Shown here: piece by piece, positions 25,828 through 33,762 of the stretch | Position numbering within the stretch: position 1 is the stretch's first letter | How the letters are laid out: every line of letters starts with the position of its first letter | Assembly: GCF_023167465.1 (NCBI RefSeq) | Contig: NZ_AP025698.1 | Span: 744,001 to 808,000 of the forward strand | DNA from: Methanothermobacter tenebrarum | GTDB taxonomy: Archaea > Methanobacteriota > Methanobacteria > Methanobacteriales > DSM-23052 | Length of the DNA: 64,000 nt | Reading direction: 5' to 3' | Program-made: the position numbers and the translations under genes | Notes under the pieces: model-generated | Databases searched by the model: none | The model's input: the letters and a program-made list of their open reading frames with translations, nothing else | What the model was told of the DNA's origin: nothing

Positions 25828-27213
25828 ATGAAAACACCCCCACAACTCGATAAAGGCCTATTAAAGGCCAAGAGACTGATAAAATCCTCAGAGGATATCA
25901 AAGTTTACAGTCACCGCGACTGTGATGGCATAACAGCAGGGGCTATCATCTCAACCCTCCTTGAAAGACTAGGAAAAGAACACGAAATAGAATTCATAAA
26001 CCTCAACCAAGTCGAGGACATCAAAATAGAAAATGAACTTACCATCTTCACCGACATGGGCTCAGGCCAACACATAGAAGAGATCACAACATCCAACTCC
26101 ACTATAATAATCCTAGACCACCACCCACCACTACCAAGAAAAAACCTGAAAGGAGAACTATTAGAATTAAATCCAATAAAACATGGGATAGACGGTTCAA
26201 CCCAAATCTCAGGCGGTGGCATGGCATACCTACTCTCAAAAAAATTCAACCACCACGACCTGAGCTGGATGGGCGTATTATCAGCCATAGGAGACCTCCA
26301 AAACACATTAACAGGCAAATTAACAGGCCTAAACGCTCAAATACTAGAAGATAGCAGGAGACTGGGGCAAATAGATATCATAGAAGACCTGTCAATCTAT
26401 GGCAGGCAAACAAGACCCATATTCGTGGCCTTATCATACTTCAGTGACGTTAACCTGCCAATCACCAATAACAGGACAGAATCTATACTACTATTGAAAA
26501 AACTAGGGATACCATACAAGGAAGGGGAAAGATACCGTTGCCTATGCGACCTAACCATTGAAGAAAAAAGAAAACTATTCTCAGAACTTGTTAAAATGCT
26601 ATCAAGGGAAGTGCCCCCAAGATACGTTAAATATATTCCACAATTAGTATTCGCAGAAGCCTACGACCTCAAAGAGGAGAAGAAGTACACTCCTCTCCGG
26701 GACTTGGCAGAGTTTTCCACAGCCATAAACGCTTGCACCCGGAACAACCACATCGAACTAGCACTCAGAATACTAAAAGGAGAAAGAGGCGTGGCACTAG
26801 ATGAACTGGAAAGCGTCTCAAGGGCGTATAGAAGATACCTAGCAGAAAAAATAGAGCTAATAGAAACAGAAGAACTCTTACAACAAAAAAAGAACCTACA
26901 ATACTTCAAAACCACCGAGATAAAGGATAACGTGATAGGCACCATAGCAGGGATGATACTAGGCTATGGTGACTGGAGAAAACCCATAATAGGCCTCGGA
27001 GTCAAAGAACATGGTACAAAGGTCTCCCTGCGCTGTTCAAGGCTCCTAGCATTAGATGGGATACACTTCGGATCCATAATAGGCAAAATAGCGGAGAAAG
27101 TCGGTGGCAGCGGCGGCGGACATGCAATGGCATGCGGAGCCTACATACCCCACGGAACCGAAGAAAAATTCCTAGAATTATTCGATAATGCGCTCAAAGA
27201 CAAGATAAGGTGA
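25828..27213 (+). CDS. RecJ-like DHH-family exonuclease (archaeal RecJ/GAN group)
   Basis: 461 residues. The DHH domain has SHRDCDGITAGA, IFTDMGSGQH and ILDHHPPLP; the C-terminal DHHA1 domain ends with GGSGGGHAMACGAYIP. Archaeal relatives are single-strand exonucleases or GINS-associated nucleases that interact with the replisome. No helicase or extra domain is present. It follows srp19 and precedes a winged-helix regulator in one tight operon. Confidence 0.85.
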   Translation: MKTPPQLDKGLLKAKRLIKSSEDIKVYSHRDCDGITAGAIISTLLERLGKEHEIEFINLNQVEDIKIENELTIFTDMGSGQHIEEITTSNSTIIILDHHPPLPRKNLKGELLELNPIKHGIDGSTQISGGGMAYLLSKKFNHHDLSWMGVLSAIGDLQNTLTGKLTGLNAQILEDSRRLGQIDIIEDLSIYGRQTRPIFVALSYFSDVNLPITNNRTESILLLKKLGIPYKEGERYRCLCDLTIEEKRKLFSELVKMLSREVPPRYVKYIPQLVFAEAYDLKEEKKYTPLRDLAEFSTAINACTRNNHIELALRILKGERGVALDELESVSRAYRRYLAEKIELIETEELLQQKKNLQYFKTTEIKDNVIGTIAGMILGYGDWRKPIIGLGVKEHGTKVSLRCSRLLALDGIHFGSIIGKIAEKVGGSGGGHAMACGAYIPHGTEEKFLELFDNALKDKIR

Positions 27214-27219
27214 AACAGG

Positions 27220-28029
27220 ATGCGAGCATTCAAAAAGAAGGGAGAACTGACAAGATTCCAGATACTAGCCGAGATAGCGGAAAACCAACCACATATAAGG
27301 CAAAGAGACATTGCAGAAAAACTAGGCATAACAGTACAGGCAGTCTCAGAAAACATAAAAACACTAACAGACCAAGGCTACCTAGAAGCAGGAGACGGAA
27401 GATCATACTATAAACTGACAAAAAAGGGAATGGAAAAACTAAAAAAAGAAGCCATAACACTCAGAAAATACGCCGACACCGTACTCGAGACAATGAGCAC
27501 CTACAAGTCAACATGGCCAGCAATAGCAAAAGAAAACCTACAAAAAGGCGAAGAAGTCGAACTATTCATGGAAAAAGGAATACTATACGCGAAAAAGAGA
27601 ACAGACGGCCAAGCCCACGGGAAAGTCCTCCACGACGCCAAAAAGGGTGAAGATGTGGCCCTCACAGAACTCAGGGGACTGATAAACCTCAAAAGTGGCA
27701 AAGTAACAATACTAGTACTCCCAAGGATAAACGAAGGCGGATCCAGAACCGCCAACCTCCAAAAAATAGAAAAAATATACAAAAAAGAGGGCCACGACAA
27801 AGTCGGTATAATGGGGACAGTGGCAAGGGCCGTGGCCAACAAATTAAACTTGAAAGTCGATTTCGAATTCGCAACACCCGAAGCAACCCTAGCCGCGGCA
27901 AAAAGAGGCCTAAATGTCCTAGTATTGGCTGTGGGTAGGATGAGCAAAACCATAGCAAGAAAACTTGAAGAAGAGAACATAGAATACAAGATAGAAAATG
28001 TTATTAAGAAAGAAGGGAAACGAACCTGA
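27220..28029 (+). CDS. Winged-helix transcriptional regulator with C-terminal ligand-like domain
   Basis: 269 residues. The N-terminal 75 residues are a MarR/ArsR-like winged helix (ILAEIAENQPHIRQRDIAE, AVSENIKTLTDQGYLE, YKLTKKG). Residues 90-269 form an alpha/beta domain with repeated IMGTVARAVAN and LVLAVGRMSKTIARKLEEE, probably nucleotide- or metabolite-sensing. This arrangement is common in methanogens and its ligand is unknown. It is the last gene of the cobA-hemD-srp19-recJ operon. Confidence 0.75.
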   Translation: MRAFKKKGELTRFQILAEIAENQPHIRQRDIAEKLGITVQAVSENIKTLTDQGYLEAGDGRSYYKLTKKGMEKLKKEAITLRKYADTVLETMSTYKSTWPAIAKENLQKGEEVELFMEKGILYAKKRTDGQAHGKVLHDAKKGEDVALTELRGLINLKSGKVTILVLPRINEGGSRTANLQKIEKIYKKEGHDKVGIMGTVARAVANKLNLKVDFEFATPEATLAAAKRGLNVLVLAVGRMSKTIARKLEEENIEYKIENVIKKEGKRT

Positions 28030-28236
28030 AACTTAAAAAATCTTTGAATTTTACCAACATTTTAGCTTTGTCTTGTCAAATTCCCTATATTTTCCCCTCG
28101 AGGGGCTAGTGATTCATTTATCCTAATCTAGGAACATTTTGTCAACCTTTTTGTCCTTTTTCCAAATTTGATTCTGAATTTTTGAATTCAACTTTCCCAA
28201 TATCAAGTTGTTGCTTAGAATCCTCTTTAACAAATC

Positions 28237-28480
28237 GTGAACCACCCCCTCCTATCGAACGGGTGCTTCAATGAGGACCTGCTAGTATACCATGTAGACG
28301 TTTTCATCTCCACAGGCTCAAAGGATCGTCCCCAGCCCTGGAACAACCATCCTACTTCATCTCGTCTACCCAGCTCCCCCAAGACCCTACAGACAGAAGA
28401 AGTAGAGATTATCTCATCCTATTTGAAGATATATAAACCTTCCGGCTCTCGTCCCCTTGGGGGGCTTCCCCGCCGATTGA
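28237..28480 (-). mobile_element. IS605-derived compact element (copy 2, minus orientation)
   Basis: The right end reads GTGAACCACCCCCTCCTATC at 28237, and the left-end hairpin CCGGCTCTCG...CCCCTTGGGG...CCCCGCCG lies at about 28441-28475, with a TATATAAACC box inside it. The outside left flank is TTTTAAT on the element strand (28481-28487). The interior shares ACAGGCTCAAAGGATCGTC with copy 3. No protein frame is kept. Confidence 0.65.
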
Positions 28481-28487
28481 ATTAAAA

Positions 28488-28797
28488 TACGATTCCTGTG
28501 AATGGTGGAGAACGTTTCTAATATCTTTAGTCCCTACTTTGAATGATAATCCTCATAATCTTTTCTTGTCCCCAAGGCGTGCAAAGTTTATATGCTATGA
28601 GCGTTTACATGTCACATGAAAGGTGAAAATCCAAGAGGTTAATTTGTTTTATATATGGATAAGAATACAGCTAAAGATATAGGTATATTTGATGGCTTGA
28701 TAGGCTTCATATGCCCATAAAAGGACAAGAGCATAAAAGAAAAAAATACACAACTAAAAAATTAATGGTCATATGATTTATATCCTTTGGTGGGAAA
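28488..28797 (+). other. AT-rich intergenic region upstream of the glycosyltransferase island
   Basis: About 310 bp with no recognised gene. A 21-codon frame from ATG 28655 is too short to support. GATTTATATCC at about 28774-28784 is a likely TATA box very close to the next start, which suggests a short or absent leader. Confidence 0.4.
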
Positions 28798-29943
28798 ATG
28801 AACATTTTAATAATACCTCATTCTATCTGGACGGGGATGAGAGGCAGGTTTGATTGCTTCATAGACAGATTAAAAAGTAAAAACCATCTACATGTCATAT
28901 CATGGCATATGCCCTATCCCATTTCTCTCAATAATATCAGAAATAATTTCTGGAAATCCCGTAAGGAATTCAAAGAAGAAATTGAAACCAATGTAACTGT
29001 TCATCATGTATCAAGACCATTTGTCTTTCCCCCATTCAACAGAAGATCCGTAAATGAACAAATAATAGAGATAATAGATGAATATGATATTGATATAATC
29101 TTTTCGGAATCCTTTTTATGGGATTTTGTACCCCCATTCAATAAGGTTCCAGTAATATATGACATGGTGGACGATCATCTGGAGTTTTTTAAGAATGCTC
29201 CTTTAACTAAAAGGATTATGAGTTCCCTTAGCAGGGTGAAAGATTCCGTAATGAGTCAGATTAAAAATTCAAACCACACAATATTTGTTTCATCAGTTCT
29301 TAAGGATAAATATGGAGAAATTTGTCAAGAATCTTCTATAATTCCAAACGGCGTCCATCTTGAAAGCTTCAAGCGCGCTGATCCCGAAAAATACATTGAC
29401 AGCTTTGGCCTAGATGATTATGACTGGGTTGTCGGTTATATAGGATATTTTGGTGAATGGTCCAATCTCTATAAATCAGCAGTGAACATCCAAGAGTTTC
29501 TTGAGAAAAATAATGGTCTACTAATCATAGTAGGAATTGGACCAGAAGCTGAAAAATTAAAAAAAGACTTTGGGGATAATGAAAGGTTTCTATTTACAGG
29601 AATGATAGATCCCAGGGAAATACCCCCACTGGCAAAGACATTTGATATAGGTCTTTTACCCTTCAAAAAGTGTCCATATACTGATGCTGCAAGTCCCATA
29701 AAATATTTCGAATACGCAGCAGCAGGTAGTCGGGTTGTTTCATCCCCCCTAGAAGAGATTAAAAGAATAAAGTTTAAAAATACCGTATTTTTTGATAAAA
29801 TTGAAGACATAAATATGGCGATGGAAATAGCCAGTGACCTTGATTTCAACCACTCTGAGCTTGAAAATTCTCTTAAAAAGTATGACTGGGATGTTTTATC
29901 TCTGAATCTTAATAAAATATTAAAGAGTATGGTGTTTGATTAA
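28798..29943 (+). CDS. GT4-like glycosyltransferase, AT-rich gene
   Basis: 381 residues with the GT-B plan: YDMVDDHLEFF in the first half, SIIPNGVHLESFKR at the hinge, VGYIGYFGEWSN, IIVGIGPEAEKL and AAGSRVVSSPLEEI in the nucleotide-sugar half. Codons are richer in A/T-ending forms than in the housekeeping genes on either side, which suggests acquired surface-glycan genes. It overlaps or touches the following methyltransferase gene. The sugar is unknown. Confidence 0.78.
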   Translation: MNILIIPHSIWTGMRGRFDCFIDRLKSKNHLHVISWHMPYPISLNNIRNNFWKSRKEFKEEIETNVTVHHVSRPFVFPPFNRRSVNEQIIEIIDEYDIDIIFSESFLWDFVPPFNKVPVIYDMVDDHLEFFKNAPLTKRIMSSLSRVKDSVMSQIKNSNHTIFVSSVLKDKYGEICQESSIIPNGVHLESFKRADPEKYIDSFGLDDYDWVVGYIGYFGEWSNLYKSAVNIQEFLEKNNGLLIIVGIGPEAEKLKKDFGDNERFLFTGMIDPREIPPLAKTFDIGLLPFKKCPYTDAASPIKYFEYAAAGSRVVSSPLEEIKRIKFKNTVFFDKIEDINMAMEIASDLDFNHSELENSLKKYDWDVLSLNLNKILKSMVFD

Positions 29944-29944
29944 A

Positions 29945-30571
29945 ATGAAACTTAAAGAATGCGCTGGGAAAAATACTCACAAAAAGGTATTAGATTTAAT
30001 GAAAACCAAAAAAAGAGGTAGAGTCTTAGATATAGCTGCAGGTTACGGGAATATTAGCTTACAGTTAAAAAGAATGGGTTTTGACGTAACAGCTGCTGAT
30101 ATAAACCCAAATTTATTCAAACCCAAAAACATTGAATGCATTAAGGTCGATGCAAATAAAAAACTACCCTTTGGTCCAGAAAGTTTTGATTACGTGGTTT
30201 CTGTTGAAACAGTAGAACACCTTAAAAACCCATGGTTCTTTATAGACGAAATACACAGAATATTAAAAGAAAAGGGAACATGTATAATAACATCCCCCAA
30301 CGTTGAAACACTTCAGAATAGACTTTTTTATCTTTTAAAAGGAAAATTTAACTGGTTTCATACAGAAGAAGCATTGGAAGACCATAAAACTCCCATTTTT
30401 AGCTGGATATTTAGGTATATGGTTAAAGAAAAGTTTTTAATTAAAAAAGAGACATTCAACGCAGGGGAAGTTATAGGTTTTCTCCCCCGAATCGGTATCG
30501 AAATACGATTACCCATCAAAGGAGGTAACCTGTTCGGTGAGATAAGGATAATTGAAATGGTGAAAAAATGA
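29945..30571 (+). CDS. SAM-dependent class I methyltransferase
   Basis: 208 residues from ATG 29945. RVLDIAAGYGNISL is SAM motif I, AADINPNLF motif II and FDYVVSVETVEHLKNP motif III. A TTG start three codons earlier inside the previous gene is possible. It sits between two glycosyltransferases and shares their AT-rich codon use, so methylation of a glycan sugar is likely (inference). The stop overlaps the next start by 4 nt. Confidence 0.8.
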   Translation: MKLKECAGKNTHKKVLDLMKTKKRGRVLDIAAGYGNISLQLKRMGFDVTAADINPNLFKPKNIECIKVDANKKLPFGPESFDYVVSVETVEHLKNPWFFIDEIHRILKEKGTCIITSPNVETLQNRLFYLLKGKFNWFHTEEALEDHKTPIFSWIFRYMVKEKFLIKKETFNAGEVIGFLPRIGIEIRLPIKGGNLFGEIRIIEMVKK

Positions 30572-31578
30572 AGATACTTTTTATACATCAAGGACCACAC
30601 AAAGTTCACGCAGCATTTGGAGAAAGCATAACAGATAAATGGTTTTTTTATGGAAACAACCGTAAATCTATAATAAAAACTTTTTTAAAATCGATCATTA
30701 AAAATAATGAACAGTTTGATGTTATTTTTTCTGAAGGAGGGTCTGGCCTTCCAATAGCAGCCCTCAAAAAACTTAAAAATTCACGTACAAAGATAATACT
30801 CCTCAATGCAGACAAATTCTTCTATTTAATTTCAAAGACCAACCCCATTAAAAGGCTTTTGATGAAATTTCTACTCTCGTTTGTTGATAGGATAATAGCA
30901 ATCTCGGAAATGAATAAAAAGCTCGCATCAAAGTATTTCGATAATTCAAAAATAAGCGTTGTACATCCTTTCGGAGTAAATGTTAATTTCAATATAAACT
31001 GCCCTCTTGACACTACAAACATACTTTTTATCGGAGACCATAGGGTTTTTGATAAAAAATTTGATAATCTAGTAGAAGCCGTAAAGATATTAAACGATAA
31101 AGGCTGGAACTTCCAACTTTATCTAATTGGATCATGTGCGGATGTTATAAATGAAAATTATGACTGGCTCCATAAGATAGGTTATACAGAACGTCCTGAA
31201 AAATATTTCAGTGAATGCTCAATATATGTTCATCCAGCAGATTTTGACCCCTGTCCAGTTTCAGTTTTTGAAACAATGGCCGCTGGAATGATACCCATAG
31301 TGACAAAATGCACAGGCCAAGCAGACATTTTAAAAGAAAATGGTCTCGATTTTTTAATAATGGATAACAACAGACCATCAACAATAGCCAGTAAGATAAT
31401 CGAAATCTATAATAAACCCCTTAACTGGAAAAAAGAAATCTCCATGAAATGTAAAGATATAAGTCGCTGTTTTTCAGAGGAAAAACAAGTTGAAAAATTT
31501 AGAAAAATTTTTAATGAAATCATAGAGGATCTCTGTGAACTACCCCTCCATGATGGGAGGGGCTTCCTGTTTCAATGA
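30568..31578 (+). CDS. GT4-like glycosyltransferase with a transposon-derived C-terminal tail
   Basis: 336 residues: IIAISEMNKKLA, VVHPFGVN at the hinge, LFIGDHRVFDKKFDN and SIYVHPADFDPCPVSVFETMAAGMIPIV, a GT4 nucleotide-sugar-binding loop with EX7E-like glutamate. From 31535 the frame enters the right end of an IS605-derived element, and the last 13 residues ELPLHDGRGFLFQ come from it. The same tail appears on the CDGSH protein at 53.7 kb. The original stop codon was therefore lost or displaced. AT-rich codons as in the two genes before it. Confidence 0.78.
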   Translation: MKILFIHQGPHKVHAAFGESITDKWFFYGNNRKSIIKTFLKSIIKNNEQFDVIFSEGGSGLPIAALKKLKNSRTKIILLNADKFFYLISKTNPIKRLLMKFLLSFVDRIIAISEMNKKLASKYFDNSKISVVHPFGVNVNFNINCPLDTTNILFIGDHRVFDKKFDNLVEAVKILNDKGWNFQLYLIGSCADVINENYDWLHKIGYTERPEKYFSECSIYVHPADFDPCPVSVFETMAAGMIPIVTKCTGQADILKENGLDFLIMDNNRPSTIASKIIEIYNKPLNWKKEISMKCKDISRCFSEEKQVEKFRKIFNEIIEDLCELPLHDGRGFLFQ

Positions 31579-31640
31579 TGAGACTTTGCCCAGCTAAAGC
31601 AGGGGGATGCTGAGTAGAGGTCTTGTCTCAACAGGGCTCA
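31535..31640 (-). ncRNA. Conserved right-end RNA scaffold (omegaRNA-like)
   Basis: This stretch is nearly the same as 53699-53800: shared ACTCAGCA, CCCCCTGCTTTAGCTGGG, GAAGCAGGAAGCCCCTCCC (with small changes) and a terminal GGGAGGGGTAGTTCAC hairpin. In IS605 elements this region is the 3' part of the TnpB guide RNA, and the bases after GTTCAC are the guide; here they are antisense to the end of the upstream glycosyltransferase gene. Transcription is not shown. Confidence 0.35.
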
Positions 31641-31816
31641 AAGGATCGTCACAGCCCCGAGTTGGTTTTGGATGGGTAAAGACGAAATTTGCAGCCGAGC
31701 ACTTCCTTGCTCCCCCACATAAATATAGTGATACTGGAAAGCATATCACATGTAAGCCATGTATCACTATAAAATGTTTTTTCGGCTTTCATCCCCCGGG
31801 GGTTCCCGCTGAAAAA
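31535..31816 (-). mobile_element. IS605-derived compact element (copy 3, minus orientation, keeps a tnpB fragment)
   Basis: The right end GTGAACTACCCCTCC with hairpin to GGGAGGGGCTTCC starts at 31535. The left hairpin TCGGCTTTCATC-CCCCCGGGGG-TTCCCGCTGA ends at about 31812, and the outside flank on the element strand is TTTAAC (31817-31822). On the minus strand the interior encodes CKFRLYPSKTNS, the start motif of TnpB, which proves descent from a tnpB element. The rest of tnpB is deleted. Confidence 0.8.
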
Positions 31817-31822
31817 GTTAAA

Positions 31823-32493
31823 GTATGGGGGGGTCAAAATTGTACTTGTTAATGGTGCAAAATAATACGTTAAACCTGTAATGGGGGTCAACATGCTTAT
31901 GTGGCGCAAATTTTCCTATGAACTATGGAATTGAGTATTTTCCTCCAAGATTCTATCCGAGTCTATTAGTGACAAATCAACCCCATTATATGACGATAAT
32001 CTTCTGGAGGTTTAACGTGTTCTTTGAGGGCGTCCCTGGTTGTTCTGCCAACTGACGATACTATCATATGGGGGGGTCTCATGACAAGTTTTTCAACTAT
32101 TGCTACAATTCCTGATGATCAGTCACTGGTCGCCATGGACGACGCTCACATCACCTATCGTTGCGATAATAAAAACTCTCTTCAATCGTTGCAAGGAATG
32201 CTAGCATCAATGGTGCAAATGTCTGAACATCAATAATATTATCATAGTCTCCCCCCTAACAGCCGCCAATAAACTGCCAACATCAAATGCTCCTCCGGGA
32301 CAAGTCATTGTGATCAGCGGACCTATATAATGGACTTCCACTCCATCTATGACTTCATGACCCTCAACACCCCCTCTCTTCATAGAGAACACAGCAACCA
32401 TATGACCCCCCTTTCCACAAGCCTTTTAGCTATTTCAAAATATCCTCTACTATAATAAGGCACAAGAAAATAGGAGACCATAACTATCCCCAT
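31823..32493 (-). pseudogene. Decayed GT4 glycosyltransferase, cut short by an IS605-derived element
   Basis: ATG at 32493 behind AAGGAT starts MGIVMVSYFLVPYYSRGY, EIAKRLVERG. Later frames give MVAVFSMKRGGVEGHEVID, KRVFIIATIGDVSVVHGD, VEKLVMRPPHMIVSSVG and GVDLSLIDSDRILEEN, which in this order make the N-terminal half and hinge of a GT4 enzyme. At least four frame changes and stops separate them, two at runs of six G. The 3' side meets the left flank of element copy 3, so the C-terminal half is missing. Confidence 0.75.
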
Positions 32494-32512
32494 GGGATCC
32501 TTCAAAAAAGTT

Positions 32513-32522
32513 GATATATATC
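32513..32522 (+). promoter_or_regulatory. TATA box of the MnmC-like gene
   Basis: GATATATATC lies about 45 bp before the ATG. CTCATATTATA just beside it, read on the minus strand, would be the promoter of the dead glycosyltransferase. Confidence 0.45.
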
Positions 32523-32562
32523 TCATATTATAGTATCCCAAAAGTGGGGGGAGCATAAAGCC

Positions 32563-33762
32563 ATGTACAAACCATTAACAATCCCAGATAATATTAAAAA
32601 AATGATAAAGGAATACCTACACATGGAGGTTACTAAAGGTTTGAATTTAAGGGACGCTGCTTCAAAGAAACTTAAAAGATACCTGGAAAAGACCGCGGAT
32701 GGTTCATATACCCTCCCATCAGATGAACGGATGGGTAACAGGGAAACCATGCACACCCTCCATGGTGCGATAACAGAATCCTATGAAAAATTTGTCAAAC
32801 CCTCTAAATTAGAGGGCAAAGATAACCTGAAAGTCTTGGATATATGCTCTGGTCTCGGATACAATACAACAGCCCTAATAGGACATTTAGAATGTGCTAT
32901 GAGTGTGGATATGATCGAAGCATCACCTGAGACAATCGCCGCGACATTGCTTATCCCAAGCCCTATAAAAGAACATGAGATCGTCAAGAGAGTGTATGAA
33001 GAGTGGCTTATCAAAGAGGGACTGGTGCGCTTTCAACTCATAAAAGCAGAAATCCCTGACAGCCTATCATTTAGAGTTTTTTGCGAAGATGCTAGGAAAG
33101 TTTTACCTTCACTCACCCCAAAATATTATGATGCAATATTCCTTGATGCATTCAGCCCATCCATAGCCCCAGAACTCTATACCCTGGAATTCATGAAGGA
33201 ACTTTACAGGATAATAAAAGATGATGGTGTGCTCACCACCTACACTTCAGCAGCTCCTGTGAGAGCTGCCATGATAAAGGTGGGCTTCCATGTGGGTGAA
33301 AGCCCACCCTTCGGGAGGAAGAGGGGTGGTACAATCGTATCACCAAGCAAAGGCAAGGTGGGTTCACTTTCAATGGAAGATGAAAGGATGATAGCCCTGA
33401 GTGATGCTGGGATACCCTACAGGGATCATGGACTAGATGATAGCCCCGAGAAGATAATTGAGAGGAGAAAAAATGAGAGGATGGTCTTACGGAACGTTAA
33501 GAAGATCTCATCAACTGTCAGAACCCCCATTTATCTTGGAAGGCGTGTTGAAATGGATAGGATGGGACGTAGAATCCTGAAAAACCTTGAAAGGGTGGGC
33601 ATACCTGACACGTTATCCAATAAGGCCCTCTATATTATATGCCCACAATTTGAGGAGTGTATATGTGGTTGTGGATTGTCTCGCTTATCTTCTTCGAGGG
33701 ATAGGATACTTGAGATGGAAAAGAGGCTCAACACAATAATCAAAGGTGATTCTAATGTTTGA
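32563..33762 (+). CDS. MnmC-like SAM-dependent methyltransferase (Methyltransf_30)
   Basis: 399 residues. The Rossmann core has VLDICSGLGYNTTAL (motif I) and YDAIFLDAFSPSIAPELYTLEFMKELYR, very close to the MnmC methyltransferase signature, then GGTIVSPSKG. MnmC acts on 5-aminomethyl uridine in the tRNA wobble position; the archaeal substrate is not established. A Cys-rich end (CPQFEECICGCG) may bind metal. ATG follows GGGGGGAG. It overlaps the tgtA start region, so both tRNA-modification genes are coupled. Confidence 0.82.
   Translation: MYKPLTIPDNIKKMIKEYLHMEVTKGLNLRDAASKKLKRYLEKTADGSYTLPSDERMGNRETMHTLHGAITESYEKFVKPSKLEGKDNLKVLDICSGLGYNTTALIGHLECAMSVDMIEASPETIAATLLIPSPIKEHEIVKRVYEEWLIKEGLVRFQLIKAEIPDSLSFRVFCEDARKVLPSLTPKYYDAIFLDAFSPSIAPELYTLEFMKELYRIIKDDGVLTTYTSAAPVRAAMIKVGFHVGESPPFGRKRGGTIVSPSKGKVGSLSMEDERMIALSDAGIPYRDHGLDDSPEKIIERRKNERMVLRNVKKISSTVRTPIYLGRRVEMDRMGRRILKNLERVGIPDTLSNKALYIICPQFEECICGCGLSRLSSSRDRILEMEKRLNTIIKGDSNV

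Noticed and set aside
28237..28485. An 82-codon plus-strand frame over the element at 28.2-28.5 kb.
   Set aside because: It lies wholly in the IS605-derived element, has no ribosome site, and other copies do not keep it open.
28655..28720. A 21-codon small protein upstream of the glycosyltransferase island.
   Set aside because: No clear ribosome site and no known relative; too short to support.
31607..31852. An 81-codon plus-strand frame inside element copy 3.
   Set aside because: It runs antisense to the tnpB fragment and through the left hairpin; no homologous frame in the copy at 53.7 kb.
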